A DNA stretch of 9,927 nucleotides from Legionella genomosp. 1 (GCA_945901145.1 CAMDJY010000038.1:1-9927), one strand, 5' to 3'; positions 1 to 9,904 are shown, counted from the stretch's first letter. The notes: generated by a model not told the origin, from the sequence alone. Numbers and translations are program-made.

Positions 1-698
1 TTAGAGACATAGGGCGGAGAGACCATGTTCATACTCAGAAGTTTACGATACAAAATCATGCCATTAAAATCTTCTTTAATGCGTGCAATATTTTCTTCGA
101 TGATGGTATTGGCTTGATCAACCCCGTTTTGCCAGCCTTTTTCGACGTAATAACACCATATTTGACGTTCTGTTGGTGTACTTGGTAGTAGGGACGTGTG
201 AGGATACTCAGGTTTTTTATAATCTAACCAAAGATATTGACGCCAGTTGGGTGGCGTAGTAATAAAACGTGCTTGTTTCCCAACTTTATAAGTTCGGTCT
301 GCAATGCGAATGGTTTGCGTGTCTGCTAAGTTAAGTGTATGCCTTCCCTCTAAAAGGACTGGAGGCAGGACGTTATGTTCTAGGGTGATGGCATTAAAGT
401 CATAAATTGCATCTAAATTTCTGTTTTGTTTATTTAACTCATCATCAATGAATTTAGCGCGCCAGGCAAGGCCTGCTTGTGCCCCTAAAGTGAGCGCTGT
501 TTCTCTGAGTGCCATTTCACGAATCTTGCCAGTTTTGGCTCTGGTAGCAGCGCGTGGCGCTGGTTTTTTAGCGTAGGCCATCGCTTTGAGTCCAACGAGA
601 GAGTCTGTATCTCCAGCCTGTTTATTGCTCGAAGTAGAGCAAGCAGTAAGTCCTGCGAATAATAAGATTACACATAGGTTATGAATAAATTTTGGCAT
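1..698 (-). CDS. dotC: DotC, Dot/Icm type IVB secretion lipoprotein (partial, C-terminus beyond the left edge)
   Basis: I translated the minus strand from the ATG at 698 and obtained 232 open codons that run off the window, so about 70 of the usual ~300 residues are missing. The protein begins with a lipoprotein signal peptide: a hydrophobic stretch at residues 8-19 and a lipobox LTAC with the lipidated cysteine at position 20. The body has segments I recognise from Legionella DotC: GAQAGLAWRAK (about 72-82), LPPVLLEGRHTLNLADT (about 111-127), ARFITTPPNWRQYLWL (about 143-158) and NGMILYRKLLSMNMVSPP near the edge. In Legionella, DotC is an outer-membrane lipoprotein that works with DotD to place DotH in the outer-membrane core complex. 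Its start lies inside the end of dotD (20-base overlap) with no clear ribosome site, so translational coupling is likely. dotB would be expected next, to the left. Identification is from remembered family motifs, not a search. Confidence 0.93.
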   Translation of the reverse strand, partial: MPKFIHNLCVILLFAGLTACSTSSNKQAGDTDSLVGLKAMAYAKKPAPRAATRAKTGKIREMALRETALTLGAQAGLAWRAKFIDDELNKQNRNLDAIYDFNAITLEHNVLPPVLLEGRHTLNLADTQTIRIADRTYKVGKQARFITTPPNWRQYLWLDYKKPEYPHTSLLPSTPTERQIWCYYVEKGWQNGVDQANTIIEENIARIKEDFNGMILYRKLLSMNMVSPPYVS

Positions 699-1167
699 AG
701 CGTAATTCGATCACTTGACTGTTTGGATAGACATGAATCGTTGCTTTTTTACCAGCTTGGTAGTCGACATCGCGAAGAATTTCAGCAAGGCTTACATCCG
801 TTACGTCTAGGCTGATGAGAACAGGCACGGCCGGCGCTTGGCCTAACACCCGCATTTGATAATGTGCGGCTTTTGCAATACGTTCGGTTAATTCACCGAT
901 TGGTCCTGACCAGTCGACAGAGGCTCGTGTTTGTAGATTGTGCGCGTTAGGGATTGTACGCACGTTATCAGCCGTCGGCGGAGTGATTTCTTTTTCAATA
1001 CGTGCCATTTTTAGCATGGAATCACTCACGGAATTGGCTGCTTCAGCAAGTTTAATGCTGGCATCGTCACTCGGTGCGTTGTAAGGAGGTTTTTTATAAG
1101 TAATTCCTTGTGCACATGATGCAATTAAAAAGCAAAGCGTTAAAAGTGTGATGAGCTTATTTTTCAT
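679..1167 (-). CDS. dotD: DotD, Dot/Icm type IVB secretion lipoprotein
   Basis: This is a complete gene of 162 codons, close to the ~163 residues of Legionella DotD. It starts with a lipoprotein signal peptide; the lipobox IASC places the lipidated cysteine at residue 18. A low-complexity linker follows, then a C-terminal domain from about residue 80 (ASVDWSGPIGELTERIAKAA, then VPVLISLDVTDVSLAEILRD). That domain matches the secretin N-domain-like fold described for DotD. DotD sits in the outer membrane and, with DotC, is required to assemble DotH into the core complex. I chose the ATG at 1167. An in-frame TTG directly before it (1170) is possible but not needed, and no strong ribosome site separates the two. 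The gene is first in a leftward operon and its 3' end overlaps dotC. A TTGACA/TTCAAT promoter lies just upstream. Confidence 0.94.
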   Translation of the reverse strand: MKNKLITLLTLCFLIASCAQGITYKKPPYNAPSDDASIKLAEAANSVSDSMLKMARIEKEITPPTADNVRTIPNAHNLQTRASVDWSGPIGELTERIAKAAHYQMRVLGQAPAVPVLISLDVTDVSLAEILRDVDYQAGKKATIHVYPNSQVIELRYAKIYS

Positions 1168-1200
1168 CAATCGTCATTGAAAGCAGTTAAGATTGAATTG

Positions 1201-1229
1201 ATTGAAACAGGAGCCCTGATGCTTGTCAA
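1201..1229 (-). promoter_or_regulatory. Putative sigma70 promoter for dotD-dotC
   Basis: On the minus strand a perfect -35 box TTGACA (1229-1224) is followed after 17 bases by TTCAAT (1206-1201, four of six consensus bases). A TGT directly precedes the -10 box and gives an extended -10. Transcription would begin near 1194, leaving a leader of about 27 bases before the dotD ATG at 1167. It was found by eye; no transcript data are available. Confidence 0.55.
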
Positions 1230-1271
1230 GCGGTATCGTTGGATGACGATCATCTGTATTGATCAAGAGGA

Positions 1272-1299
1272 TTGATATCTGAGAGATTATCGGTATGAT
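1272..1299 (+). promoter_or_regulatory. Putative sigma70 promoter for psd and possibly the whole rightward block
   Basis: TTGATA (1272-1277, five of six bases to the -35 consensus) and TATGAT (1294-1299, five of six to the -10 consensus) are separated by 16 bases. The predicted start near 1306 gives a leader of about 34 bases to the psd start at 1340, which leaves room for the ribosome site at 1329-1332. No other promoter this good was noticed before the downstream genes, so this may be the main promoter of the rightward block. A perfect TATAAT at 1317-1322 is an alternative -10, but it would start transcription almost on the ribosome site. Confidence 0.5.
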
Positions 1300-1328
1300 C
1301 TGGCCTAAAATAATTTTATAATTTTTTT

Positions 1329-1332
1329 AGGA
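1329..1332 (+). promoter_or_regulatory. Ribosome binding site that supports the TTG start of psd
   Basis: AGGA lies seven bases before the TTG at 1340. An in-frame stop TAG at 1328-1330 blocks any longer N-terminus. The next in-frame ATG, at codon 21, would remove conserved N-terminal residues. Together these point to TTG as the start. Confidence 0.6.
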
Positions 1333-1339
1333 TCATTTT

Positions 1340-2194
1340 TTGTCTAACGATTACTTTAAAACAATACTGCATTATCTGTTACCTAAACGCCTGGTTACGA
1401 TGCTGGCGGGATGCTTGGCGGAGGTTCGGGTGCCCGTGATTAAAAACTACTTAATTCAGCGGTTTATTGACGCATATGATGTTAATATGCAAGAAGCCCT
1501 GCAAGAAAATGTGAAAGATTATCCAACGTTTAATGATTTTTTTATTCGTCATCTCAAAAAAGACTGCCGCCCGATTGCACCTGCCGATCTCATTTGCCCG
1601 GTGGATGGTTTTGTCAGTGAACTTGGTCAAATTGAGCAAGGTCAATTATTGCAAGCCAAAGGGCGCTATTATCACGTAGATGAATTGTTAGCAGCAGATG
1701 CTGCGCAGTGTGCTTTATTTCGAAGAGGTTCTTTTGTCACACTTTATTTATCGCCAAGAGATTATCATCGCATTCATATGCCAATTGCGGCAGAGCTCAC
1801 GTCAATGATTCATGTGCCGGGGGCGTTATTTTCTGTGCAACCGGCGACAACAAGAACCATTCCAAAATTATTTGCTAGAAATGAGCGCTTAGTTGTTTTT
1901 TTTGAGACAGCAGTCGGCCCGATGGTCATGGTTTTAGTGGGGGCGACGATTGTTGGTAAAATTGGAACGACTTGGCATGGAGATCTCGAGCGTCGCTTGA
2001 AAAAACAAGCTTATTTTTACAATCCAATAGCAGCGATTAAAACTGGCCTGAAGCAGGCAGAAGAAATGGGATATTTCAAGCTAGGGTCTACGGTAATATT
2101 ATTATTTGGCGAACAAACTGCTGTGACTTGGGATCCATTATTAGCAGCTGGATCTCCAGTAAAACTCGGACAGGCCTTGGGGCATTGCAAATGA
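1340..2194 (+). CDS. psd: Phosphatidylserine decarboxylase proenzyme
   Basis: Psd removes the carboxyl group of phosphatidylserine to form phosphatidylethanolamine at the inner face of the cytoplasmic membrane. It is a pyruvoyl enzyme made by self-cleavage of a proenzyme. The 284-residue product is the usual size for the bacterial type I family (E. coli 322). The cleavage motif LGST is at 248-251, so Ser250 becomes the pyruvoyl group of the small alpha chain, with the beta chain being residues 1-249. The other conserved blocks are present: YPTFNDFFIR (61-70), CPVDG with Asp89, and LSPRDYHRIHMP with His143 and His146, matching the Asp and His residues used for self-processing in E. coli Psd. 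Translation starts at TTG. The glycosyltransferase gene follows after only 16 bases, so psd may be co-transcribed with the polysaccharide genes although it belongs to a different pathway. Confidence 0.97.
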   Translation: MSNDYFKTILHYLLPKRLVTMLAGCLAEVRVPVIKNYLIQRFIDAYDVNMQEALQENVKDYPTFNDFFIRHLKKDCRPIAPADLICPVDGFVSELGQIEQGQLLQAKGRYYHVDELLAADAAQCALFRRGSFVTLYLSPRDYHRIHMPIAAELTSMIHVPGALFSVQPATTRTIPKLFARNERLVVFFETAVGPMVMVLVGATIVGKIGTTWHGDLERRLKKQAYFYNPIAAIKTGLKQAEEMGYFKLGSTVILLFGEQTAVTWDPLLAAGSPVKLGQALGHCK

Positions 2195-2210
2195 TGTTGA
2201 TCTTGAATTT

Positions 2211-3338
2211 ATGATAAACATACTTCACGTCTATAAAACTTTTTTAAATGACACCTTTGGTGGCGTTGAACAAGTCATTGCTCAAATCGCCATGACGCCC
2301 AATACTTCTGATTATTGTCACACCGTGGTGTCGCTTTCAAAAAATCCTGGTACTGATACAAAAAATTGTTTTGGAATTAAAAATATACGATACCGAGAGA
2401 GTTTAAATATTGCTTCAAATACCATGTCTTTTGATTTGTTGCGAGATTTTAGTCGGATTGTTGAGCCTTATGATGTGATTCATTATCATTTTCCTTGGCC
2501 ATTTGCTGATCTTTTACATGGTTTCTCGCGCATCAAAAAACCTTCGGTATTGACGTATCATTCTGATATTGTTCGTCAAAAAAAGCTTTTATTTTTTTAT
2601 CGGCCACTGATGCATCGATTTTTACATGCAATGGATTATATCGTTGCAACATCCCCCAATTATTTTGCAACCAGTGAGGTGTTAAGCCAATATAAATCTA
2701 AAGTGCGGGTGATTCCGATTGGCTTGAATAAAGAGAACTATCCAATAGTCCCGTTGGATCGAGATGCTTATTGGCGTCAGCGTTTTGGTGATCGATTTTT
2801 TTTATTTGTTGGCGTACTGCGTTATTACAAAGGTTTGCATATTCTCTTAGATGCATTAAAAAATACAAATTTTCCTGTGGTTCTGGTGGGCACGGGGCCG
2901 ATTGAAGCTGAGCTAAAAGCACGTGCAACAGCTTTAAATCTCAATCATGTTCATTTTGTTGGTCAAGTGTCTGAGGTGGATAAGGTTGCTTTATTGCGGC
3001 TTTGTACCAGCGTTGTTTTTCCCTCACATTTACGCTCTGAGGCATTTGGTGTATCTTTGCTTGAGGGCGCCATGTTTGGCAAAGCACTCATTTCAGCTGA
3101 AATTGGCACGGGGACGAGTTATATTAACGTTCACGAAAAAACCGGTCTTGTTGTTCCACCCGATGATCCGATCGCGCTCAGTCAAGCAATGTTTTTTATT
3201 TGGGAAAATCCTGATAGAGCAAAATTGATGGGGCAGGCTGCCGCTGCGCGTTATTGGAACCTGTTTACGGGGCATCAAATGATCACTGAGTATGAAAAAA
3301 TATATATAAATGCGACCTCCATGGTTGATAAAATCTGA
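2211..3338 (+). CDS. GT4-family glycosyltransferase (WbpZ-like, probable mannosyl- or D-rhamnosyltransferase)
   Basis: This is a 375-residue GT-B enzyme of family GT4, predicted to be cytoplasmic or peripheral at the inner membrane because no membrane segment is seen. The N-terminal half has HVYKTFLNDTFGGVEQVI (6-23), whose GGVE loop typifies acceptor-side domains of this family. The C-terminal half has the donor site: GVLRYYKGL (201-209) with Arg204 and Lys207, the glycine-rich VGTGP (226-230), and the E-x7-E motif SEAFGVSLLE with Glu277 and Glu285. The HVYKT...GGVEQVI start resembles GTs of D-rhamnan and mannan loci such as WbpZ, which together with the neighbouring manC, gmd and rmd suggests GDP-mannose or GDP-D-rhamnose as donor. 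Linkage and acceptor cannot be read from the sequence. The gene lacks a strong ribosome site, and its end is 18 bases before manC. It contains a run of eight T (2796-2803). Confidence 0.85.
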   Translation: MINILHVYKTFLNDTFGGVEQVIAQIAMTPNTSDYCHTVVSLSKNPGTDTKNCFGIKNIRYRESLNIASNTMSFDLLRDFSRIVEPYDVIHYHFPWPFADLLHGFSRIKKPSVLTYHSDIVRQKKLLFFYRPLMHRFLHAMDYIVATSPNYFATSEVLSQYKSKVRVIPIGLNKENYPIVPLDRDAYWRQRFGDRFFLFVGVLRYYKGLHILLDALKNTNFPVVLVGTGPIEAELKARATALNLNHVHFVGQVSEVDKVALLRLCTSVVFPSHLRSEAFGVSLLEGAMFGKALISAEIGTGTSYINVHEKTGLVVPPDDPIALSQAMFFIWENPDRAKLMGQAAAARYWNLFTGHQMITEYEKIYINATSMVDKI

Positions 3339-3356
3339 TGAACAAGGAGCATATTT

Positions 3357-4835
3357 ATGCAGATTATTCCCACAATTTTATGTGGCGGAGCTGGTTCTCG
3401 TTTGTGGCCTGTCTCAAGAGCATTACATCCTAAGCCTTTTATTCGCTTGGCAGATGGAAAAAGTTTGTTACAGAAAGCTTTTTTAAGAGGCGCAAGTCTT
3501 CAAAATACGCAAGCGATTTTGACGGTGACCAATGGCGAGTTATTTTTCAAAATTCAAGATGAGTATGCTGAGATTAATGTTTCAAAAGTTGAAACACGCT
3601 ATATTTTGGAGCCTTTTGGTCGTAATACTGCAGGCGCTATTGCTCTGGCTGCGCGCCAAGTAGCCGCAACGTATGGAGATGATGCGGTTCTGTTAGTGCT
3701 CGCCGCAGATCATCTGATTGAATATCAGGACGCATTTCAACAGGCAGTAGATAGAGCCGTTCAACTAGCCCTCGCTGGAAATATTGTGACTTTTGGGATT
3801 CATCCAGACAGACCTGAGACTGGGTATGGCTATATTGAAGTTGATTCACTTGCACCATTGCTTAGCGAAAATGCTCCAAGCCCCGCCGGGTTTCAAGTGC
3901 AGCGCTTTGTTGAAAAGCCAAACCTTGCACATGCAGAAGCTTATATTGAATCAGGACAGTATCTTTGGAATTCGGGGATATTTTGCTTTACGGCTGGGTC
4001 CGTTCTTGAAAAAATGGCTCGTGTTTGCCCAGATGTGTTATCGTCTGCTCTGGCGTGTTTTGATGCTGCGGCAACAACAGCAACAGAGACACGTTTAATT
4101 TTAGACGCAAAATCATTTGCCCTGGTCCCTGATGTTTCTTTTGATTATGCGGTCATGGAGCCTTTATCTCTGCTACACGACCAAACACCAAGCCTTGCTG
4201 TTGTGCCTTGTTCTATTGGTTGGAGTGATATTGGCTCTTGGGGGGCATTAGGTGAACTGTCTGATGCAGATGAACAAGGTAATCGTGTTGTTGGTGATGT
4301 TATCCTTAAAAACACGTCTAATTGCACCATACAAAGTCAGGACAGGCTGGTTGGTACCGTTGGGGTGAATAATTTAGTGATTATTGATACCCCAGATGCT
4401 TTACTCGTCGCGAATCGTGATTGTGTTCAAGATGTGAAGCATCTTTATGAAGCCTTAAAGGCAAAAGGTCATGAGGTTCATAAAATTCATCGGACAGTGC
4501 ATCGTCCCTGGGGAACTTACACAGTCCTTGAGGAAGAAGGTCGTTTTAAAATCAAACGGATTGAAGTGAAGCCAGGTGCACGCTTAAGTTTGCAAATGCA
4601 CCATCATCGCAGCGAACATTGGATTGTTGTGCAGGGGATGGCAAAAGTCGTCAATGGTGATCATACATTCTTGGTTGCCATTAATGAGTCGACATATATT
4701 CCCGCTGGCAATAAACATCGGTTAGAAAATCCTGGTATGCTGCCTCTCGTGATGATTGAAGTACAAAGCGGAGAGTATTTAGGTGAAGATGACATCGTGC
4801 GTTTTGAAGATAATTACGGTCGAGTGGAGGTTTAG
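3357..4835 (+). CDS. manC: Mannose-1-phosphate guanylyltransferase / mannose-6-phosphate isomerase (bifunctional type II)
   Basis: The enzyme makes GDP-D-mannose from mannose-1-phosphate and GTP, and its second domain interconverts fructose-6-phosphate and mannose-6-phosphate. The 492-residue product has the full two-domain layout. The nucleotidyltransferase domain (about 1-340) shows the signature GGAGSRLWPVSR (10-21), Lys26-Pro27 just after it, the ADH segment (117-119) and FVEKP (184-188). The C-terminal cupin-type isomerase domain (about 375-490) shows HRPWG (382-386), the histidine-rich QMHHHRSEHW (413-422) and NKHRLENPG (452-460). A good ribosome site, AAGGAG at 3344-3349, stands seven bases before the ATG. 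The P. aeruginosa counterpart in the A-band locus is WbpW. The phosphomannomutase needed between the two steps is not in the window and would have to be encoded elsewhere. Confidence 0.96.
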   Translation: MQIIPTILCGGAGSRLWPVSRALHPKPFIRLADGKSLLQKAFLRGASLQNTQAILTVTNGELFFKIQDEYAEINVSKVETRYILEPFGRNTAGAIALAARQVAATYGDDAVLLVLAADHLIEYQDAFQQAVDRAVQLALAGNIVTFGIHPDRPETGYGYIEVDSLAPLLSENAPSPAGFQVQRFVEKPNLAHAEAYIESGQYLWNSGIFCFTAGSVLEKMARVCPDVLSSALACFDAAATTATETRLILDAKSFALVPDVSFDYAVMEPLSLLHDQTPSLAVVPCSIGWSDIGSWGALGELSDADEQGNRVVGDVILKNTSNCTIQSQDRLVGTVGVNNLVIIDTPDALLVANRDCVQDVKHLYEALKAKGHEVHKIHRTVHRPWGTYTVLEEEGRFKIKRIEVKPGARLSLQMHHHRSEHWIVVQGMAKVVNGDHTFLVAINESTYIPAGNKHRLENPGMLPLVMIEVQSGEYLGEDDIVRFEDNYGRVEV

Positions 4836-4840
4836 GCATC

Positions 4841-5631
4841 ATGGCCGGGATATTACATGCATTATGGCGCTATCGTGGATTTATTCATAGTTCAATTATG
4901 ACGGAGTTTAAAATTCGTTTTGCACGGAGTCGTATTGGGACTTTTTGGCTCATTATACAACCGTTGTTTCAAGTGATGATTTACGCCGTCATCTTATCAA
5001 CAGTCATGGCTGCGAAACTTCCAAATATCAATAATCGTTATGGTTATGCGCTCTATCTCATGAGTGGAACATTAGCTTGGAGTTTATTTAGTGAAATCAT
5101 CACACGTGCTTTAGGATTATTCATTGAACAAGCTAATTTAATTAAGAAAATGCATTTTCCTCGTAGTACTTTGCCAACGATACTTGTTGGGTCGGCAGTA
5201 TTAAATAATATGCTGTTATTTGCTGCAATTTTACTAATTTTTTCATGTTTGGGACATTATCCATCTTGGGCTTTGCTCTGTTTGCCTTTTTTAACAGTCA
5301 TCATGGTTATGTTTGCCATTGGCATTGGTTTGACGCTTGGCGTTTTGAATGTTTTTATGCGGGATTTAACGCATATTGTTCCTATTTTAATGCAGCTGCT
5401 TTTTTGGGCTACCCCCATTGTGTATCCAATCACGATCATTCCTGAGCAGTATCGCGGGTTTTTAAAATATAATCCTTTGTATATTATTGTTGAAAGTTAT
5501 CAAAATTTGTTTTTGTATCATCAAGCCCCAGTTGTTGCTCATATGTTAGTTCTGGGGATTTTTTCTTGTGGTTTATTATGCTTAGGCTTTTTTGTTTTTC
5601 GACGTGCAAATCCTGAAATGGTTGATGTGTT

Positions 5632-5635
<4 letters not shown>
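4841..5635 (+). CDS. wzm: Polysaccharide ABC transporter permease Wzm
   Basis: This is the membrane half of an ABC-2 type exporter that moves completed, undecaprenyl-linked O-polysaccharide across the inner membrane. At 264 residues it is the standard length for Wzm. The amphipathic N-terminus (RYRGFIHSSIMTEFKIRFARSRIG) is followed by about six hydrophobic segments, roughly 34-56, 68-86, 110-133, 143-172, 178-197 and 232-253. The family-typical stretch MRDLTHIVPILMQLLFWATP includes the fifth segment. A GGAGG at 4826-4830 precedes the ATG by ten bases. The stop overlaps the start of wzt in an ATGA, the usual arrangement for the two subunits. The presence of Wzm/Wzt and the absence of any Wzx flippase or Wzy polymerase in the window point to ABC-transporter-dependent assembly. 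Confidence 0.95.
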
Positions 5636-7889
<2,254 letters not shown>

Positions 7890-7912
7890 AAAAACTCATA
7901 TGAGAAAGTAGC

Positions 7913-8764
7913 ATGCCAACAGTTTTAATGACAGGGGCTTCTGGGTTTACCGGGCGATTGATGACACAGGCTTTGCGTCGTCGTGATATGGATGTTGTCA
8001 CTCTTGATTGCGATTTGCTGAATCAAAAAGCAGTAGAGGCGGCGGTGATGCAGGCAAAGCCAGATTGGGTGGTTCATCTCGCGGCACTTTCATTCGTGGG
8101 TGATAGTGATTCACAAGCGTTTTATCGGGTCAATGTTTTTGGGACACTGAATTTACTCGAGGCCCTGAAATTATTAAAAACACCACCTGCTCGTGTGTTG
8201 ATTGCAAGTAGCGCTAATATTTATGGGACCCCTGAAGTTGATATCATCCATGAAGGCATCACGCCTGCGCCAGTTAATCATTATGCTTGCAGTAAATTAG
8301 TGATGGAACATATGGTACAGCCTTGGTGTGATCACTTTCCGATTGTGATTACAAGGCCATTTAATTACACCGGATCAGGTCAAAATGAGCGGTTTTTAAT
8401 TCCCAAAATTGTGAGTCATTTTCAACGCAAATCGCCGACCATCGAATTGGGTAATTTAGATGTGTCTCGAGACTTTTCTGATGTCCGGGATGTGGTTGCA
8501 GCCTATATCAGCCTCTTAGAATCATCTGTTTCCGGGGTTAAAGTCAATATTTGTTCGGGGCGAGCGATTGCATTGCGTCAAGTGTTGGATTATATGAACG
8601 AAATTTCAGGTTATACCATTGAAGTTTTGGTGAACCCTGCTTTTGTTCGTGCCAATGAAATTCCAGTGCTAAGAGGGGACAATCGTTTATTGCAGCAATT
8701 GGTGGGTCATGTGCCTGCGATTTTGATTGAGCAAACATTGTCTGATATGTATATGAGTGCTTGA
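7913..8764 (+). CDS. rmd: GDP-6-deoxy-D-mannose reductase (GDP-D-rhamnose forming)
   Basis: Rmd reduces the 4-keto group of the Gmd product to give GDP-D-rhamnose. The 283-residue protein is a short-chain dehydrogenase with TGASGFTG (7-14), HLAALSFVGDS (55-65), IASSANIYG (97-105) and the catalytic pair Tyr124 and Lys128 in YACSK. TRPFNYTGSGQ (147-157) and the C-terminal EIPVLRGDNRLL (249-260) are typical of Rmd. Its N-terminus does not resemble GDP-L-fucose synthase (Fcl), and the protein is shorter than Fcl. A reductase of opposite stereochemistry, giving GDP-6-deoxy-D-talose, cannot be ruled out by eye. The ribosome site is weak (GAGAAAG, 7902-7908). The stop codon overlaps the start of the next gene as TGATG. 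Confidence 0.88.
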   Translation: MPTVLMTGASGFTGRLMTQALRRRDMDVVTLDCDLLNQKAVEAAVMQAKPDWVVHLAALSFVGDSDSQAFYRVNVFGTLNLLEALKLLKTPPARVLIASSANIYGTPEVDIIHEGITPAPVNHYACSKLVMEHMVQPWCDHFPIVITRPFNYTGSGQNERFLIPKIVSHFQRKSPTIELGNLDVSRDFSDVRDVVAAYISLLESSVSGVKVNICSGRAIALRQVLDYMNEISGYTIEVLVNPAFVRANEIPVLRGDNRLLQQLVGHVPAILIEQTLSDMYMSA

Positions 8765-9891
8765 TGATGGTGCAGATTCCACGATTAGGTTTTGGCGTGA
8801 CGGCCTGGGCTCGGGGGGCTCGTCTGGGCTATTTGGATGGAATAGGCATTTATACACGTGCTTTGTATCAAGTTTTTCAGAGTCGAGAACAATCGACGGA
8901 GCTCATGCCGTTTGCTTTTGGTCAACCAACGTCTCTGCCGTTTGGTACCCCCCAAATACTTGCTCGACGTGTCTCGTTTCACTTAGCAGCAGCTGCTTTG
9001 TTGAAACAACGTTTGTCTTGTCCTGCTGATTTATTTCATGCAACGGATCATCATATCCCGCGCTTAGATATTCCAGTGGTTGCGACGGTGATGGATTTGA
9101 TTCCCTTTTTGTATCCTGAATGGGTTTCTGGGGGATTGCGGCCATTAAAAAATTGGTTATTTAAACAAAGTATTTTATCTGCAGAACATATTATTACTAT
9201 TTCAGAACACAGCCGACAAGATTTAATGTCCCATTTTAATATTCCAAGTGCGCGTATTTCAGTGACGCCATTAGGGGTTGATGCGCGCTATTTTCAAGCT
9301 GTTTCTGCTGAAAAACGATTGCAAGTGTTAGAAAAGTATCATCTTAATTCAGGTTTCTTTTTGTTTATTGGCACGCTGCAACCACGTAAAAATATAGCAA
9401 CAATATTAGATGCACATGCTTTATTGCCACGGGCTTTGCAGAAAAAGCATCCTATGGTGATTGTCGGGCGTGTTGGTTGGGGGGTGGATACGTTAATTCC
9501 ACGGTTGCAACAATTAGAGCGGCAAGGCGTGGTACGCTGGTTAAATTATGTCGCAGAAGTCGATGTGATGGTGTTGCTGCAAAGTGCCTGTGCTTTAACG
9601 TTTTTATCGTTGTATGAAGGTTTTGGTTTGCCTATTTTAGAGGCATTTGCTGCTCGTTGTCCGGTGATAGCTTCGAATACAACGTCGATTCCAGAAGTGG
9701 CGCAAGATGCCGCCTTGTTGGTAAACCCTTTGGATATCATGCAAATTCGTGAAGCTTTGTTGCAGGGTATTGAGGATCGTGATTTAATGAATAGGTTAGA
9801 AGAAAAAGGCTATCAGCGTGCTAGGTTGTTTACATGGGAAGCTTGTGCTGATGCTACATGGCAAGCTTATGAGCGGGCTTTGTCACATTAA
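8764..9891 (+). CDS. GT4-family glycosyltransferase (probable D-rhamnan or mannan chain enzyme)
   Basis: This is a GT-B fold enzyme of family GT4 with 375 residues and no membrane segments. The N-terminal domain has the glycine-rich acceptor loop LGYLDGIGIYTRAL (21-34) and FHATDHHIPR (91-100). The donor domain has FIGTLQPRKN (201-210) with Arg208 and Lys209, MVIVGRVGWG (231-240) and the E-x7-E motif LYEGFGLPILE with Glu285 and Glu293. This architecture is close to O-antigen mannosyltransferases and to WbpY-type enzymes of A-band loci; the donor is inferred from manC, gmd and rmd upstream. It differs clearly from the first glycosyltransferase of the window, so the two likely make different linkages. 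I chose the ATG at 8764, which shares its A with the rmd stop (TGATG). ATG 8767 or TTG 8761 are alternatives, and translational coupling to rmd is likely since no ribosome site is evident. Confidence 0.85.
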   Translation: MMVQIPRLGFGVTAWARGARLGYLDGIGIYTRALYQVFQSREQSTELMPFAFGQPTSLPFGTPQILARRVSFHLAAAALLKQRLSCPADLFHATDHHIPRLDIPVVATVMDLIPFLYPEWVSGGLRPLKNWLFKQSILSAEHIITISEHSRQDLMSHFNIPSARISVTPLGVDARYFQAVSAEKRLQVLEKYHLNSGFFLFIGTLQPRKNIATILDAHALLPRALQKKHPMVIVGRVGWGVDTLIPRLQQLERQGVVRWLNYVAEVDVMVLLQSACALTFLSLYEGFGLPILEAFAARCPVIASNTTSIPEVAQDAALLVNPLDIMQIREALLQGIEDRDLMNRLEEKGYQRARLFTWEACADATWQAYERALSH

Positions 9892-9904
9892 GTGAGACTA
9901 TGTC

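Noticed and set aside
1170..1170. TTG one codon before the dotD ATG as the true start
   Set aside because: The ATG at 1167 is adjacent and the signal peptide is unaffected. Nothing favours the TTG.
1317..1322. Perfect TATAAT as the psd -10 box
   Set aside because: It would place the transcription start at about 1329, on the ribosome site, and no fair -35 box lies 16-18 bases upstream. The TTGATA/TATGAT pair at 1272-1299 fits better.
2947..3228. Open frame of 93 codons inside the first glycosyltransferase
   Set aside because: It is an alternative frame across the GT4 donor domain, with no motif and no ribosome site of note.
3293..3310. AT-rich run near the end of the first glycosyltransferase as an internal promoter for manC
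   Set aside because: TATA-like hexamers are expected in such AT-rich DNA and no matching -35 box was found at the right distance.
8757..9029. Open frame of 90 codons overlapping the start of the second glycosyltransferase
   Set aside because: It overlaps the well-supported GT4 gene in another frame, has a serine- and cysteine-rich composition typical of a shadow frame, and shows no domain motif.
8903..9145. Minus-strand open frame of 80 codons inside the second glycosyltransferase
   Set aside because: It is antisense to a conserved GT4 domain and has no motif.
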